Source: Augochlora pura (lineage: Eukaryota; Arthropoda; Insecta; Hymenoptera; Halictidae). From it: DNA of 64,000 bases. Positions 26,112 through 38,500 of this stretch are shown piece after piece. A program made the translations under genes and the position numbers. Each line of letters starts with the position of its first letter. Position 1 is the stretch's first letter. The stretch is taken from positions 7,704,046 through 7,768,045 of the forward strand of contig NC_135775.1 of assembly GCF_028453695.1 (NCBI RefSeq), read 5' to 3'. A model generated the notes under the pieces. It was not told the origin of the DNA, ran no database searches, and worked only from the letters and a program-made list of their open reading frames with translations.

Positions 26112-29100
26112 TATTATTCCCGGCGTGAATTTTTCCGGCGAGTTCCTTTCTCGTTTGCATAATTAGTATTGCGTAAAACGCGCGCGCACGCGCGGACTAT
26201 TCGACCGTTTCACATGCGGCCGATGCCACGACTCGGAGAAACAGATTTCTTGCGCAACCGATCTTTTTATATTAACCAGCCTCGCACGGCTTTACTGCCA
26301 CTGATGCAATTTTACGGCCCCGGCGCCGCGCCGCGCCGCAACGATTCAAACTCGAGACGAGGTTTGGCCTTCTGCTGCTTCTTGCGGTCTCTATAGCGAT
26401 TAATTTGGCTGATTTCTCCCGGACGAGTATCCGTTCGCGATCGGCGAATAAAAGTTGATGGGAATTTGCGGGATTACTCTAGAATCGACGTACTGTAATC
26501 GAGTACTTGTTAATTGAATGTACAAATTTGTCGATATAATATTGATGTATGTGCTTACTATGGAAATGAGGAGTGATTTAATACTACGACTGCCACGCGA
26601 TCAAAAGAGAACGTTTTATCATGCATTTTGTTTAATTCAATGAATAAGCAAATTGGAATCGTTATTTGGACAATAATATTTTAATAATTTTATTAGCGCA
26701 GAAAATTGTATGAAACGGATTGCTGAGATTAATTGTTAACCGCATTAAAATTGATAAATAGCGTAAAAAAGATAAGACGCAATTAAAACATCCTGCTACA
26801 TATAAACGAACTACCCTGCAATTTTTATTTTGCATTCAAACACGAAGGGCCCCATGTATCTCTACATCTCGTGAAGTTTTTAAGAAAATAAGAAACGGCA
26901 GGCGCGTGACACCGAATGATATTTCTCGAATCATCAACGCGGCTCTGCTCGTGTACGTACGAATTACGAATTGAAGCTGAAATCGATTACATCGTTTCTA
27001 CCTTTCTCCCGGGACATTAAGCGCGCAGACTGTTAACAAATTACGTCTTATCATACCACCTGGTAATTCTATATTCCGTCGACATCGAGCGGTATTTGTG
27101 CAGCACGCCGGTGCGCCCGATGCCGGTTAGCTGGTGTGAAATGATAATTGGATCGCGGTGCATAAATTCATCGCGCCGTATCATTAAGCACGCTAATAGA
27201 TAAGTAGAAAGTAATGCCGGCTTAATTGGGCCCCGAAAAAATATCTCATTAAAAACCGTGCGACACCTGTTAACTGTTAAATAAGTCAGATATGTAAATG
27301 CGACTTCGCGATAATATCCGCCGTTATAAATTCGGTGCAGTCGATCGATCAACGAAATATAAATACTGCCAGGGAATAGCGCAAGGAGTCGGACGTTCGA
27401 GGCATTTCATACCCGCGGCAAATATTCATTACGGAAATTATGCTAAAGCGGCTCCGATAAAATCTCCCGATCGAGAAAGAAGAGAAGAAATTGCGATACG
27501 TTTCTATGCTCGTGGCCGAGGAATAATTCGAGTTGGAACGGGACCGTGTCGGGGGAGAAGAAATACGTTCGGATTTGGGACGCGTTTTAAAACGAGACCC
27601 CGAAGAAGCGCGCCAGAGAGGAGGATCCGCTCGGTTCGAGATCGGGCCCCGGTCGATCGATAAATTTCGAATGCTTTCGACGGTTCCCGCTTTCGTTACG
27701 GGCCGAGCGTTATCGATGAATATTTATGAACGCAATTTGCAAAGTGGTGCGTCGATACGCGCCCGATTATAATGAGTAATGCTTTTTTATTTTAACCGCG
27801 CCGCCGTTTTTTTTTCCTCCGCTCGCAGTTTTCCTTCCTCCGGCGTTTTTTTTTTTTTTTTTTTTTTTTTTAATCGGCGCCAAGTATTTATGGCGGTGTT
27901 ATCTGCTGAGTGAAATTGAAAAGCTTCATCATGCGCGACAGTGGTGCACCGATGACGCGAAACCGCGTCGCGAATCGATATTTATTATTATATTTTACGC
28001 AATTAAATATCGAGGCTCTCCATTAAAACCCGAACGGACCAGCGCTGATCCCCGCAGATAATGTTACCCTCGTTTTTCGTGTGTGTGTGTTTTTTAACAC
28101 TATTCGGTAAAATGCTAGGTAAAAAGGGTACGAGAGATTAATGCGTTTATCGACTAGACCCTAATCGAGTATTCTCGACAGCAGGTAATTGTCTGCCGAT
28201 ACCCGATCCACGGTATCGAATATATTTTTCCATTAGAAACGTAATCGATCGTCGACGATACAGGCGACATTTACGCTCGCAGATTTCGCTGGCCGGGGAA
28301 AAAAAAGAGCCGGCTGTCGATCCCGCCTCGTTATTGACAGTTTATTAAATTAAATCTTACACGCTGTGCAAGCGGCGCGGTGTCAATAAATGCGAAATAG
28401 ATACGACTTAAATTACGGCAGCGACAACGCTTCTTTCCCGCGTTTTCAACGGGAAATGGAAATCGATCGGTTCGTTACTGAAAAAAATAAAACGCCCGGA
28501 AATGCGTTTCGCTCATCTTAACACGTCCTACAGCGAAGATATTTTTAACGATTTTCATTACGTTCTAATTATTACTGGTACCCCATAAGTTATCACGTTA
28601 AAGATCAACTTGCATGGTGTTAATTATGGTGTCTTCCTATGCGAATTGCTCGTTTTTTATATTCACTGACAATTTGTTGAAAAAATGTATTGAATTGTTC
28701 GGAAAGTCTTCAGAGATGTTAATTGTATCTTTATCCTACCAACTTCATTCTAAACCTTATTGTCATTATAAATTTTACGGTTAATTTTTGAAGGCTTACT
28801 TGGAGAAAATTTTGTATGATTCTATGCAAATTACTTTTTTAGGTGCACCATTAAAATCATTCTTGCTTGATCAAAATTCTCATCCTTTCATTTCCTCATC
28901 TTTCCAAGAAGGTGGCAATAATGATTATTTAATCGGAATGAATATGTCATTACTTATGGTTAACTCTAATGTTTTCGAAATGAAACTATTTTCCTTTTAG
29001 TAATGAACGATTTAATCAGAGAAGATGGAAACTTAATCTTCCCATGTGCAATAAAAATAGATTTTATATTGTTCGATACACGCGAGGCGACAATGAAAAT

Positions 29101-30498
29101 TGCAGTAATTCGCGAGTCAACGAATCGCTGTATTAAATCCTTCGGTTACTTAATGACTGGCAACGATACTCTCTCATTGATAAACGGTCTTTATGTCGCG
29201 ATAGGTCTCACGTGGCCGCTTATCAATCGGTCCTCGCGATTATGTCGTTTTTCGAGTCGCCGGTATTCCGTCACACGACCAAACACACACGACCGGCGAC
29301 GCTAATTGCGCCTGAATAAACCATCGCGTTCAATAGCGCATGAAAATTTATCGAGCGACCGCAAAGTTGTTCATTAAGGCGTCCCAAGCGTCTCGTGTAT
29401 CGGCCCGCGCGAACGCATAGACGCTCGTAACCAATTTCTTTCGCGATCGTAAAACTTCGATCAGAAGTTTAATGCCATTTATGCCGACGATTGACGATTT
29501 CGAGTATATCGTCGAAATATTTTTACCGGTGATTTTACGATATCGTAATTTAAATATTTGACGAGGATCGGCACACTCGAGTGAACGCATAAATTTTCTC
29601 CGGGATATATTGCAACTGCAGATTTCATCAATTAGCTCGACTATGCGTACAGTATATTCTTACATTTTACGGCTCGAGACACCGTCATCTCTCCATTAAG
29701 TGTATGCACCATCTTCATTCAATTATCTCTGCTACCTTCAATTAAAACAAGTATATTTTTGGATCCTTAACCATCGATTCACGAACAACGCAGAATTCGC
29801 GCTAAAATTACTTTGCGAATTTTTGTTAAAAAGGCCTGACTTAAAGAAGTTTTTGTTCTCTTTCGTTTTCCTTTTTATAATCTTTTTATTCTAATTCTTA
29901 ACTACTAACTAAATAATGAATAAAACAAATCCGATATTTCAATCCGAAAAATTAATATAATTAGACTACGGATTTTGTGCATTTATGACAATAGTGGGTG
30001 CGATGATATCAAAGAAGAAGAAAGATTTCAAGAGAACGTAGGAATTCCAGTATACTATTTACAATTTATTGGAACTATTCAAGGAAGAGATACATTTCAA
30101 TTTAACATTTGTTCTGTATAATTGATGCAGGATATTTTATTTTGCATAAAAGTCCACAGTCTAGTTATCATGTCAGAAATTGACTAATTTAAAAATAAGC
30201 ACCATCATCGCTCAATTATCTCTATGTAAAATTGAATTTATTAAACTTTTGTTTCTTAAAAAATCTACACGACTTTCTCTTTCGTTCTACACGGATCTCT
30301 TTTCGATTGCAGCAAGAAAATCCTTAACAGAAACCAAGTTACAATGTTAGGAAATCGAGTGAAGAAAAGACGACAAATTTAACTAGTAAGTTAGAAGCAT
30401 TCTAATGACTATTTCCATCCTCCTAAATATAGGATTTATATTTCGGATAACAACAACGCATCGACGTTAAAAACACGCTAGCGGCCAGCCGCATCGAA
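26112..30498. other. Non-coding, CpG-rich then AT-rich
   Basis: 26.1-28.5 kb is CpG-bearing with AT-rich interludes and the poly(T) run. 28.5-30.5 kb is AT-rich. The 70-codon plus frame at 28788-29000 and the minus frames at 27041-27352 and 29348-29590 have no splice context or recognised motif. Confidence 0.5.
27846..27871. repeat. Poly(T) run
   Basis: About 26 consecutive T. No retroposed gene or SINE body was recognised on the adjoining side, so an origin as a reverse-strand poly(A) tail is not shown. Confidence 0.95.
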
Positions 30499-30826
30499 TC
30501 ATTTCAAAATTAAGAACGAAATACGATCGACGAGAACCGCGGCCAAGTAAGGTGCAAGAGGATAAATTATCCCGCGTGTCGGTGTATATAACGTGGGACG
30601 GAAACGTCCAAATGATCGTAATGCCACGATGATCGATGGATCCTTGAATACCAACACCGCTGCGAGCGCCGTGCAAGAAGTTTCTATCGCGTGCGCACGA
30701 TTTCTCGCGAGCCCTTGTGACAGAGATATAATTCGATCTAAGTGCGCAACGAAAGTGGCTTGTACAGCTAGAACACAGTTTTCTAACCCTTCCCTGAACA
30801 CTGTTTGTGTAGTCCCCTGAAATACT
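30499..30826 (-). CDS. Candidate internal exon or exon relic, unrecognised
   Basis: On the minus strand, AAAAGTATTTCAG forms a plausible 3' splice site just before an open segment beginning GTTQTVFREGLENCVLAVQA. It continues TFVAHLDRIISLSQGLARN and AHAIETSCTALAAVLVF. The first 55-60 residues have a regular hydrophobic pattern compatible with amphipathic helices and two Cys. After that the frame runs on to FLILK and a stop with less convincing composition, so the true 3' limit is uncertain. A donor such as TTG|GTATTC near residue 56 is weak. No neighbouring exon or signal peptide could be tied to it. The opposite strand is also open, which weakens the case. Confidence 0.25.
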
Positions 30827-31870
30827 TTTATTAGCCAAATTTCCAAGCGCGGTTATACGTGTAATCTTTTAGTTATTAGGTTCAGAATAAAGAAGATGGA
30901 ATATGGTAATTAGCTATTTTCTTAATTCTTTTCTTAATTTTATTTTAATTAGCTAATTCTAAAGCCAGTGCATTAGACACCGTAAACAAAAGATCACTAT
31001 AATAAAGAAATGTTAACTATTTTAATTATTCTAAGACCACGAGATTAGTTTCTCCCTATCCAAGCAACATAAACCATCCACCTCTCACAACATAATTGAA
31101 CTCTTATTTCATTCGGAGTTTCCCGAAGCTTGAGGTGAATACAAAATCATTCTTACAGCAGGGTAGAGAAGACGGTTACTATGGGGGTGATTAATTACTG
31201 TGCCTGTGCTTCGCTTTCGGGCATAATTAATTTTATGATCATCGAACAAGATATATACAGTCATTTAATTTCTTTCTCGATTAAAAAAACCTTTGTTGGT
31301 TACCTACAATAACCGTTTCCGCTAACTTGAATTATACCAAGAGGAAAACAGACATTAATAGCTGAATGCGATTGAAGTTTTAACTTAAACGCTTCGACCG
31401 GTGATTTGATGTAGTTAGAACGAAGTCGAAATTGCACACAAATGAGTAGATCCCGACCGGAGTTAATTCTGTAAAAGGGCATAGGGTTTCCCCAAAGCCG
31501 AGCGACCAATTATAAATTGGAATTCACCCCCTTGGAAAATTGCGGGAAGTCGAGCATGATATAAAATCAAACTCGGCGTTATTAAACTAGCCTGTAAAAA
31601 GTCTTTCGGTCTGTCACCGAAGGATGTTCTAAAACTATTCGAGACACGCCGGAGGCTTCCTTGAAATAACGGCCCCGGGGAAGATGGTAGCCGTGCCGAG
31701 GGTGGTTCGAAGGAAGCCTGGAAGCGGCCGGGGCGGCAAGTGGGAAGAGCCAGGAATGTAATCACAGGATTCCCTTGCGATCCTTCGGGATGCAGGTGGC
31801 CATGTTGGATTCTTAGCCGGCTGTTCGCCGCCTTATATATATTGTTCATTAGGCGTTGACAGTGACAGCA

Positions 31871-31933
31871 AGGCGAGGCGAGGCGAGTCTAGGCGAGGCT
31901 AGGAGAAGAGAGGAGAGGAGAGGAGAGGAGAGG

Positions 31934-31968
<35 letters not shown>
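31871..31968. repeat. Compound purine repeat: GGCGA, then GGAGA, then GA units
   Basis: A graded array: AGGCG pentamers change to AGAGG pentamers and then to a GA dinucleotide run of about 14 units. This suggests stepwise slippage expansion. Confidence 0.95.
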
Positions 31969-31969
<1 letters not shown>

Positions 31970-31970
<1 letters not shown>

Positions 31971-32121
31971 GGCCTTCTATTTCTGAGTGCTCACGTGGCT
32001 CCCTAAGCTGCCGTTCCCGCTCCCGTATATACCTTCCGGTAGTCTCTCGAAATCGCTTACTAGCCAGACCATGAGAACGGCTGCGGCCACGAAATAAGTG
32101 TGGCAGGGTGAAGAGGTTAAG
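31970..32121 (+). promoter_or_regulatory. Possible non-coding first exon ending at a strong donor
   Basis: Sequence after the GA-rich compound repeat runs to GAGGTTAAG|GTAAGT, a near-consensus 5' splice site with the exon ending at 32121. An ATG at about 32070 opens only a short MRTAAATK frame before TAA, so any exon would be untranslated or coding in another frame. Weak evidence, resting on the donor match alone. Confidence 0.15.
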
Positions 32122-34859
32122 GTAAGTTTCCTGTTACACGCGCCGGCTCGTATATGACCGGGCGTAAACTTGCATCGTGTTCCGTGCAGCCGACGCGGCC
32201 GGATATTTAGTACCCCCTAACCGTCCGCCAGACGTAGTCGGCTTTCGTCGCCCGGGATTTTTCTGTATTTTTGTGGTACCCTTCGGTAACGAGTTTCTTC
32301 GGGCAGCCCTCTCTGTATCGATCTGGAACCGTACGATTCGCGTTCTTATGAGCCGAGCCAGGCCTGCCGCCGATATCGGGACCCGAGAAACCTGACTGGA
32401 TACCACTCCGAACACCGAACTCCGCAAAGCCTTCATCCCCCTTCAGACATCTTCCCGCTCTTCCGGTACTCGATGCTTCTTCTTTATTAACACCATCAAC
32501 GCATAAGTATCATTCGTTCGGTCCACTGTGCATTACGGGTTGGACGATGACGATACTAGCTGCTCGATTCGGAACCTCTCGGTTTAGACTACAATCGAAT
32601 TCGTGGTTAAATCGACGATAAATTAGTCAAACTGCGTACGATATTTTATGTTCCATTTCGTACAAATCCTATCATTAAATTCTCAGGCTAAATCAGCTAA
32701 CATCGGCTACTCGATTCTAAAACTAGTAATAATATAATTCGTTGCAACATGAAAATGGTGTTTAACATTATTCGGATACTGAAAAGTTAGCTGAGACTTG
32801 TAAATTCATTTTAGATGCGAGTATTGATATAAAAGGGTTATATTTACAGGATAAATCGGTATTAAATGTCTTCATTATATGAAAAGTTTATTCTATTTAA
32901 ATGAAAATCAGCCATTGATGAACGAATGAATAGAAATGCAATGCACACTGAAATATGTCATGTTATCGGGATATCGTTGGAGTAAGCAAGTTTCATTAAA
33001 ATTACATAAACGATGTAAATATCGAGTGAAATGTATAATCAAGAAATGATGAAGCTGCGTTATGTCTAAATAATATCAAAGGGTGAAATGTTTACCTTCT
33101 AAACCAGAGTATCCCTTTGCTCAGCGAGATGTTCTATTTCCCCCAGAAACTTGTTCCACTTCCCAAGAAAATTAAGTTCCCTCGCGATGGAAATAATAAG
33201 CTAAACGTAGCAAAATGACCGACTATTAACAATTGTAAAATGCGAAAGAAATACGCGGAACGAATGAGCTAAGAATTCGTTCCATTGACTGAGCTAACGA
33301 TTGGAAACAGTAGTTGCGTGTACTTCCTCGTCCGCGTTAGTTTGTCGTTCGAGGAAACGACGATCGGGATATATGAATCCGGTTTTCTCGGATCGCGGAA
33401 TTTCTCGTTCTCTCGCGCGCGGAACGCGTTTCACCGAAGTTTACCATTCCGTTATCCGACGCATTAATTAGATACCGACAATCGTCCGCTTAAATCCATG
33501 ATTCAATATCGATTTCACAGAAAATTAATGTCCGCCCCGAAGAGCAGCATTTGTAATTTCCGAAAACTTTTCCTAACGTTCGCACGTTGCATAAAGTACC
33601 ATTACCTTAAAAGCGAGGCATTACACGGCAGCTATAAATAATTTTTAAAAAATGCCTGTCATCCAAGTAACTGTTACTCCCTATACGCCGGTGAACCAGT
33701 ACCGAAGAAACCCCGCGATTCGCGTTGCACTCGTTCGAGAAACGTTCCGACTATCAAGTACGGGATTACGGGAACCCCTTCCTCGGGCAATATCGGCAGC
33801 ATGAGAAATACCGACGATTTCGTCCAGATTACCGGCCGATTTTTCCGGGACGCCTGTATCCCGTGCCGTTCGAATAGAAGAATCCGGAGCCGGCGAGGAG
33901 CGGTAATTTCATCGTACAACGCTCGGGGAATTACCTTATTTATAACTCGCATAACGAACCGTACGGTTCTAAATGAGCCCATTAGCATCTACAAGGGTGC
34001 AACGATCATATAGAAAATATAAACTAGCCGTACGGTAGCCGTTCAAAAATCAATGTCCAATCGCGAGGCGTCTACCCGGCGCGCGTGATCCCGCGGGATC
34101 ACGAATCCGCGGGATCTCGCTTAATCCGTTTTTAATTAATCCTCGTCCGCGTAGCCGGATTACGGAACGGCCCCGTTCGACGACCGGATAAAATTGTTTA
34201 TTCCGATGGTCCGTGCCTCTTCGTTCCCGTCCCCCCTTCGCCGCCCCCCAACCGTCGCCGAATATCGGCGATTTTCAACCGGGGTTCCCAGCGTTTTTAT
34301 TAATTAGAGGGAACACGGTGCTCGCAACAAATTGCCGCGATTAAAAGGCCGTTTCGCGCGGCAACGATCGTGGAAGCACGGCCCCGGCCGAAGAATAATT
34401 GTTCCTTCGGTAGCGAACAGATTTGTTTATCAGCTTATCGACCGTTCGTTTCTACCGTCGTAAGTTATATTGTAAAGCGAAACCGGTTCGGAACGCGGGC
34501 CCGGAATGCACCGGACTGCCAGCCCCGGCCCGGGATGAAGTTGCATTCTCCGGCTCATCGATGCATAACGCTGACTGAACCTCGATCATCGTTACGTCGC
34601 GTCGGTATCGGGCCTCGTATAAATGAACGGGTGACTCGGTCCGCGCGGAAAGGTCTTCTTCTTCTTCCATCCGCGACCCGGTTTCCCCGGCCGTAGACCG
34701 GAAATCGATTAATACCACGGTGAACCAGCATGGCTGCCGGCATGTTTATTGCCGACTGGTTATGTTGTTAATGATTAATAATACACGCTGCATTGTCAAC
34801 CGAGATCGAGGTGCCGTTCTTGTACTTACGTGGCACGTGAGACAAAGGGTTCCTTGGAT
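32122..34859. other. Non-coding, AT-rich then CpG-rich
   Basis: 32.44-33.28 kb is AT-rich and featureless. 33.3-34.75 kb is CpG-rich with the 18-bp palindrome and overlapping artefactual frames. Confidence 0.55.
34085..34102. other. 18-bp perfect palindrome
   Basis: GTGATCCCGCGGGATCAC is its own reverse complement. A second CCGCGGGATC follows within a few bases. Its function is unknown. Confidence 0.7.
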
Positions 34860-35505
34860 TTGCGACAAAATGGATTGGCTTCAGGTACGATGCTTGTTAA
34901 ATAAATTGTCCCTAGATCCAGGCAAGTGTCATGTTGTTAGATTTAGTTATAGGAGCGATAAACTAGATTGTAATTATATTCTAAATGCTTTGTTACCAAC
35001 TGTGTTCAATAATTTATCTTTCGAAGTACGTTACGAAAAACTTATTGAACGTAATCTCAGAATTCTGGGCCTTATTTATGGAGCTTCCAAAATTTTTAAC
35101 AACGCTAATGCACTTTAGAGTTCTTTACTGTTTTCTGGTAAGAGAATAAACGGCAATATAGTATTATCATTTGGTCTCTAAACTGTGAATTATAGTTGTT
35201 CCGTGCTCTTTAACTCACGTTTCTATGAAAACTTACTTAAAACTACGAATATTCAAATATTTACCAATAGGAGAAAAATTGCCGATATTTTATTTGTTTA
35301 TCTTGTCAAAATATTTGATTCGCACAATATTTTATTCTGTAAACCATCGCACAACATACGAATCTCAAAATTGTATTAATAGAACGATTAATCGTATTAA
35401 CCCCGTACTCCCAAAAATAGGTATAATCGAACAGTCCCTAACAGGCTTAAAATCACCGTTGCATTCCATTGCACTAGAAGGGTTATCCTGATGAATAAAT
35501 AAATG
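34860..35505 (+). pseudogene. Decayed jockey-like non-LTR retrotransposon, C-terminal reverse transcriptase part
   Basis: Pieces in shifting frames match the late part of jockey-type reverse transcriptases, in the order expected. NKLSLDPGKCHVVRFS (about 34899-34946) is the hallmark 'NKLSLNPxKC' motif after the palm. It is followed by KLIERNLRILGLIY (about 35038-35079), the conserved helix before 'LYxxLVRSxLEY'. After a frame break near 35115 the segment RVLYCFLVRE follows. Then come NRRKIADILFVYLVKIFD (about 35266-35319) and NHRTTYESQNCINRTINRIN (about 35343-35402), the C-terminal block. The usual 'DLGV.FD' stretch between the first two motifs is deleted. Stops and frameshifts break it throughout, so it is dead. 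The end GATGAATAAATAAATG near 35490-35504 resembles the short A-rich repeat tail of such elements. The family is inferred from motif memory, not a search. Confidence 0.75.
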
Positions 35506-38500
35506 TCATAATCATTTCCGAGAGGGAGTTAATTATACCAGAATAGGTATTAGAAATGCAACCTCGGTCGATGAATTATTCATGCGATACACTGAAATAT
35601 TAATCGATAAAAGTCGTAAGTGGACTAGATGAATAATAGGCAAAGGCTGTTTCAAATTTTATGGGACATTCGCGGTCCTCTAAATGAAAATTGCACGAGT
35701 GAAACACAGGCCTTTGACCACAAAAGAGTTTAAAGCAGAGAAAAATCTTGCCCGACCAAGAATCATTTCCATACGCTTTATAACCTAAAATCTACGTTAA
35801 AATGTATTTTATGTAAAGAGTACAGAGTAGAATAGCCATTGTCCGGGTATCAAGAGCGTCGCAAAAATTATAGCCTACTTCGGAAATCCTAGGCAAGTGC
35901 ACTAACCGAAACGCGGTGCCCCGGTGGAAAGAGGAATAAATCATCGAAGAACACGAAAGTATTCGGGCGATGGTTATTGTCTTATGATCCTCCATTCTTC
36001 GGAAATGATCCACGGTCAATAATGCAATTGAGAGGGTTAAGAGCAGCAGCAACACGCCGGCCTCGGCGACGGTGTATCTCCGGCCGAATATCCAGCAAGA
36101 CGACGATGACGTTGGGGAAAAATGTATCTCGTAAAGAACCGCGCAAATATGCATGGGAATAGCGTGTACGGGGGTGCGGGTGGGTACGCGAGGACGGGGG
36201 CGAGCGCCGTAGGAAAATGGGAGGCGCGGAATAGACAGGAACAAAGAAAAAGCGCGGAGAACGCGGGGCCGGGTGCAGAGGGGAGAACAACCCTCTCGAG
36301 CTTTCACGAACGGCTAAAAACGCGGTGCATGCTCGCGCGTTAAAACGGTGCACCCATAACTCCGAGGATTTTTGTCGCCGGCTTTAGTCGGCGCAACTTT
36401 ATGGGAGCGTAGCTGAAGAGATTCTGAAAATTTTCCCGCTTAGCGGACACGCGCAGCTGATGATCAGTAGCTGGCTCGCGGGCTGGCTCCGGGGACATTC
36501 TGTTTCAACAGTGAATGAATTTCTTTCGAAAAATCTCAGCGCTGAAAACAGTATAATTAAAATTCTGTTCTCGAATGGTCTTGAACCGAATTTTAACTAC
36601 AGGTGATAATAATATTAAGCTACATTATGTAGAAAAGTACTGAGAATTTTAAATAAAGTGCTGGCCACTTCTTTGTTCATCAAAATTGATTCTGTCACAT
36701 TCAAAACAGGTCGCGTAATACTTTTGCGCAATATTCTTTATTTAAAGCACGATAATCGAAGGACACTGTGAGCATGACATCGATGACGCAGTCTTTGGGT
36801 TTCGTTCGTTTCGATGACACATTCTGAAGATCGTTGACATGTTGCATACAACTCATAAACCCGTGTTTCATCTCCAGTTAGAATGCGTTTCATGAATTAG
36901 TAGAGTCACGAGAAGTCGACTTAAGAAATTTGGTTAGAAATGCAAAAATGAAAATATTGCTACAGCGCTGGTTACTTTCATAAAAATAAGTTATTTCAAA
37001 ACAGGTACTACGTGGCTATAGAGTAAGAAATTTCCAGTGCCCTTTTTACACAATGTAAATTTCGGTTTACGTTCGCAGCAGATGCGAAACAAATTGTGGT
37101 AAAAATACGAATCTAGTACATCGCGGGTAATTTTGAATCCAATTTTTTAAGCTCGACTCCGCGACGCATCCTGACGATAAAATTCCCTGAGACCGTCGGG
37201 AAGATAAATTGTTCCCTGAAGTATTACCGGAGCGTTGTAACCACCGTATCCTATGGAAACATCGGCCGTACATTCCGACCGCGATGAAAGTCTGACTAGA
37301 AAAATATAATCTACGCGGCATAATAACCTGAAAGGGGCGTAAAGTCTGTAACACAAGCTGATACGCGAAAGCAAGACCATCCCCTTTCACGCACCTCCTT
37401 CGGCATCCACCTTGCCGTGTATCCGCGCGCCGTCTACACCGGCCTGGCATCGTTCTATGAATATTTCAGTCGCGGTAAATTATTAACGCAATAATTGCCT
37501 CTCGTAAAACCGTTCTTTTCACGGCGTTAACGAACACGCGGCGATACGCCGGGCCCCGGCCGCCCGGTTCATTATGTCTTTGTACAATTAGCGTCCGTCG
37601 TGCGGATCCCGGCGGAGGAAAATACAGCCAGCTGATCGCGATAAGAACGACAAAATCATTACTGCTTTTTCAGCGCCATAAAGTTCGGCGAACAAGCCAA
37701 TGATTGCACTGTCCTCGGACGTTGCACAGGCCGTGCCGGCGTCGGGCTGCCTTCGGGCTGGCAAAGAGACGTTCGCCCTTCGACGATTTTATTAATCCGA
37801 GATATTTGCAACGGCGCGTGGACGGCCGATCTATTACCGAGGAATCGAATCAATTAGGAGACCAAGGAACGAAAGACGAACGATGAGGAAATATTTCGCA
37901 GCGGGACAGGACGTTTAACGCGATTGTATAGAACGTTTACATGAGCGCGGCATTATTATAACGCGGCCGCTAATTTGATAAAATAAAACCAGTTACAACC
38001 GGACCAATTAGAAAGTACTAATTCAATCGTAAGCTACATTTATGTAATTGGTCAGTAATTTTGCTCGCCGGCGAGCCTTGTCAGTCCATCAGGCGCAACA
38101 GTCTAGACTACTTTTTAACGAGATGCCCGCAGTATCGATCTAATTACAGGCCTGAAGCCCATTTACGTTGTAAATGGACGTAAGCCGGTGCTTCCGGGAG
38201 TAGGCAAATCATGGCGGCGGTACGTGTCATGGCAGCCAGTTACAACACTATCGGTGGCGAGTCGGTAGCTGTTGGACGCGGTTCGTTCCCGAGCTCGAGC
38301 CCGAGCCCGAGCGAGCGATGAACACAACGCGCGCCGGCTGCATCGGTGGCCCATATCTTTATTTAATTAGCGAATTACACGCGTCCCGTGGCAATGGTAG
38401 CAGTCGTTTTTCGATCAGATAGCAGATATTTATTTGAAACGGATGCGACTGGTCGAAGGATTATGAAGGGATCGTTGCCTCCGCGTACGAATAAATATGT

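Noticed and set aside
27846..27871. Poly(T) run as the tail of a minus-strand retroposed element
   Set aside because: No element body or target-site duplication was recognised next to it.
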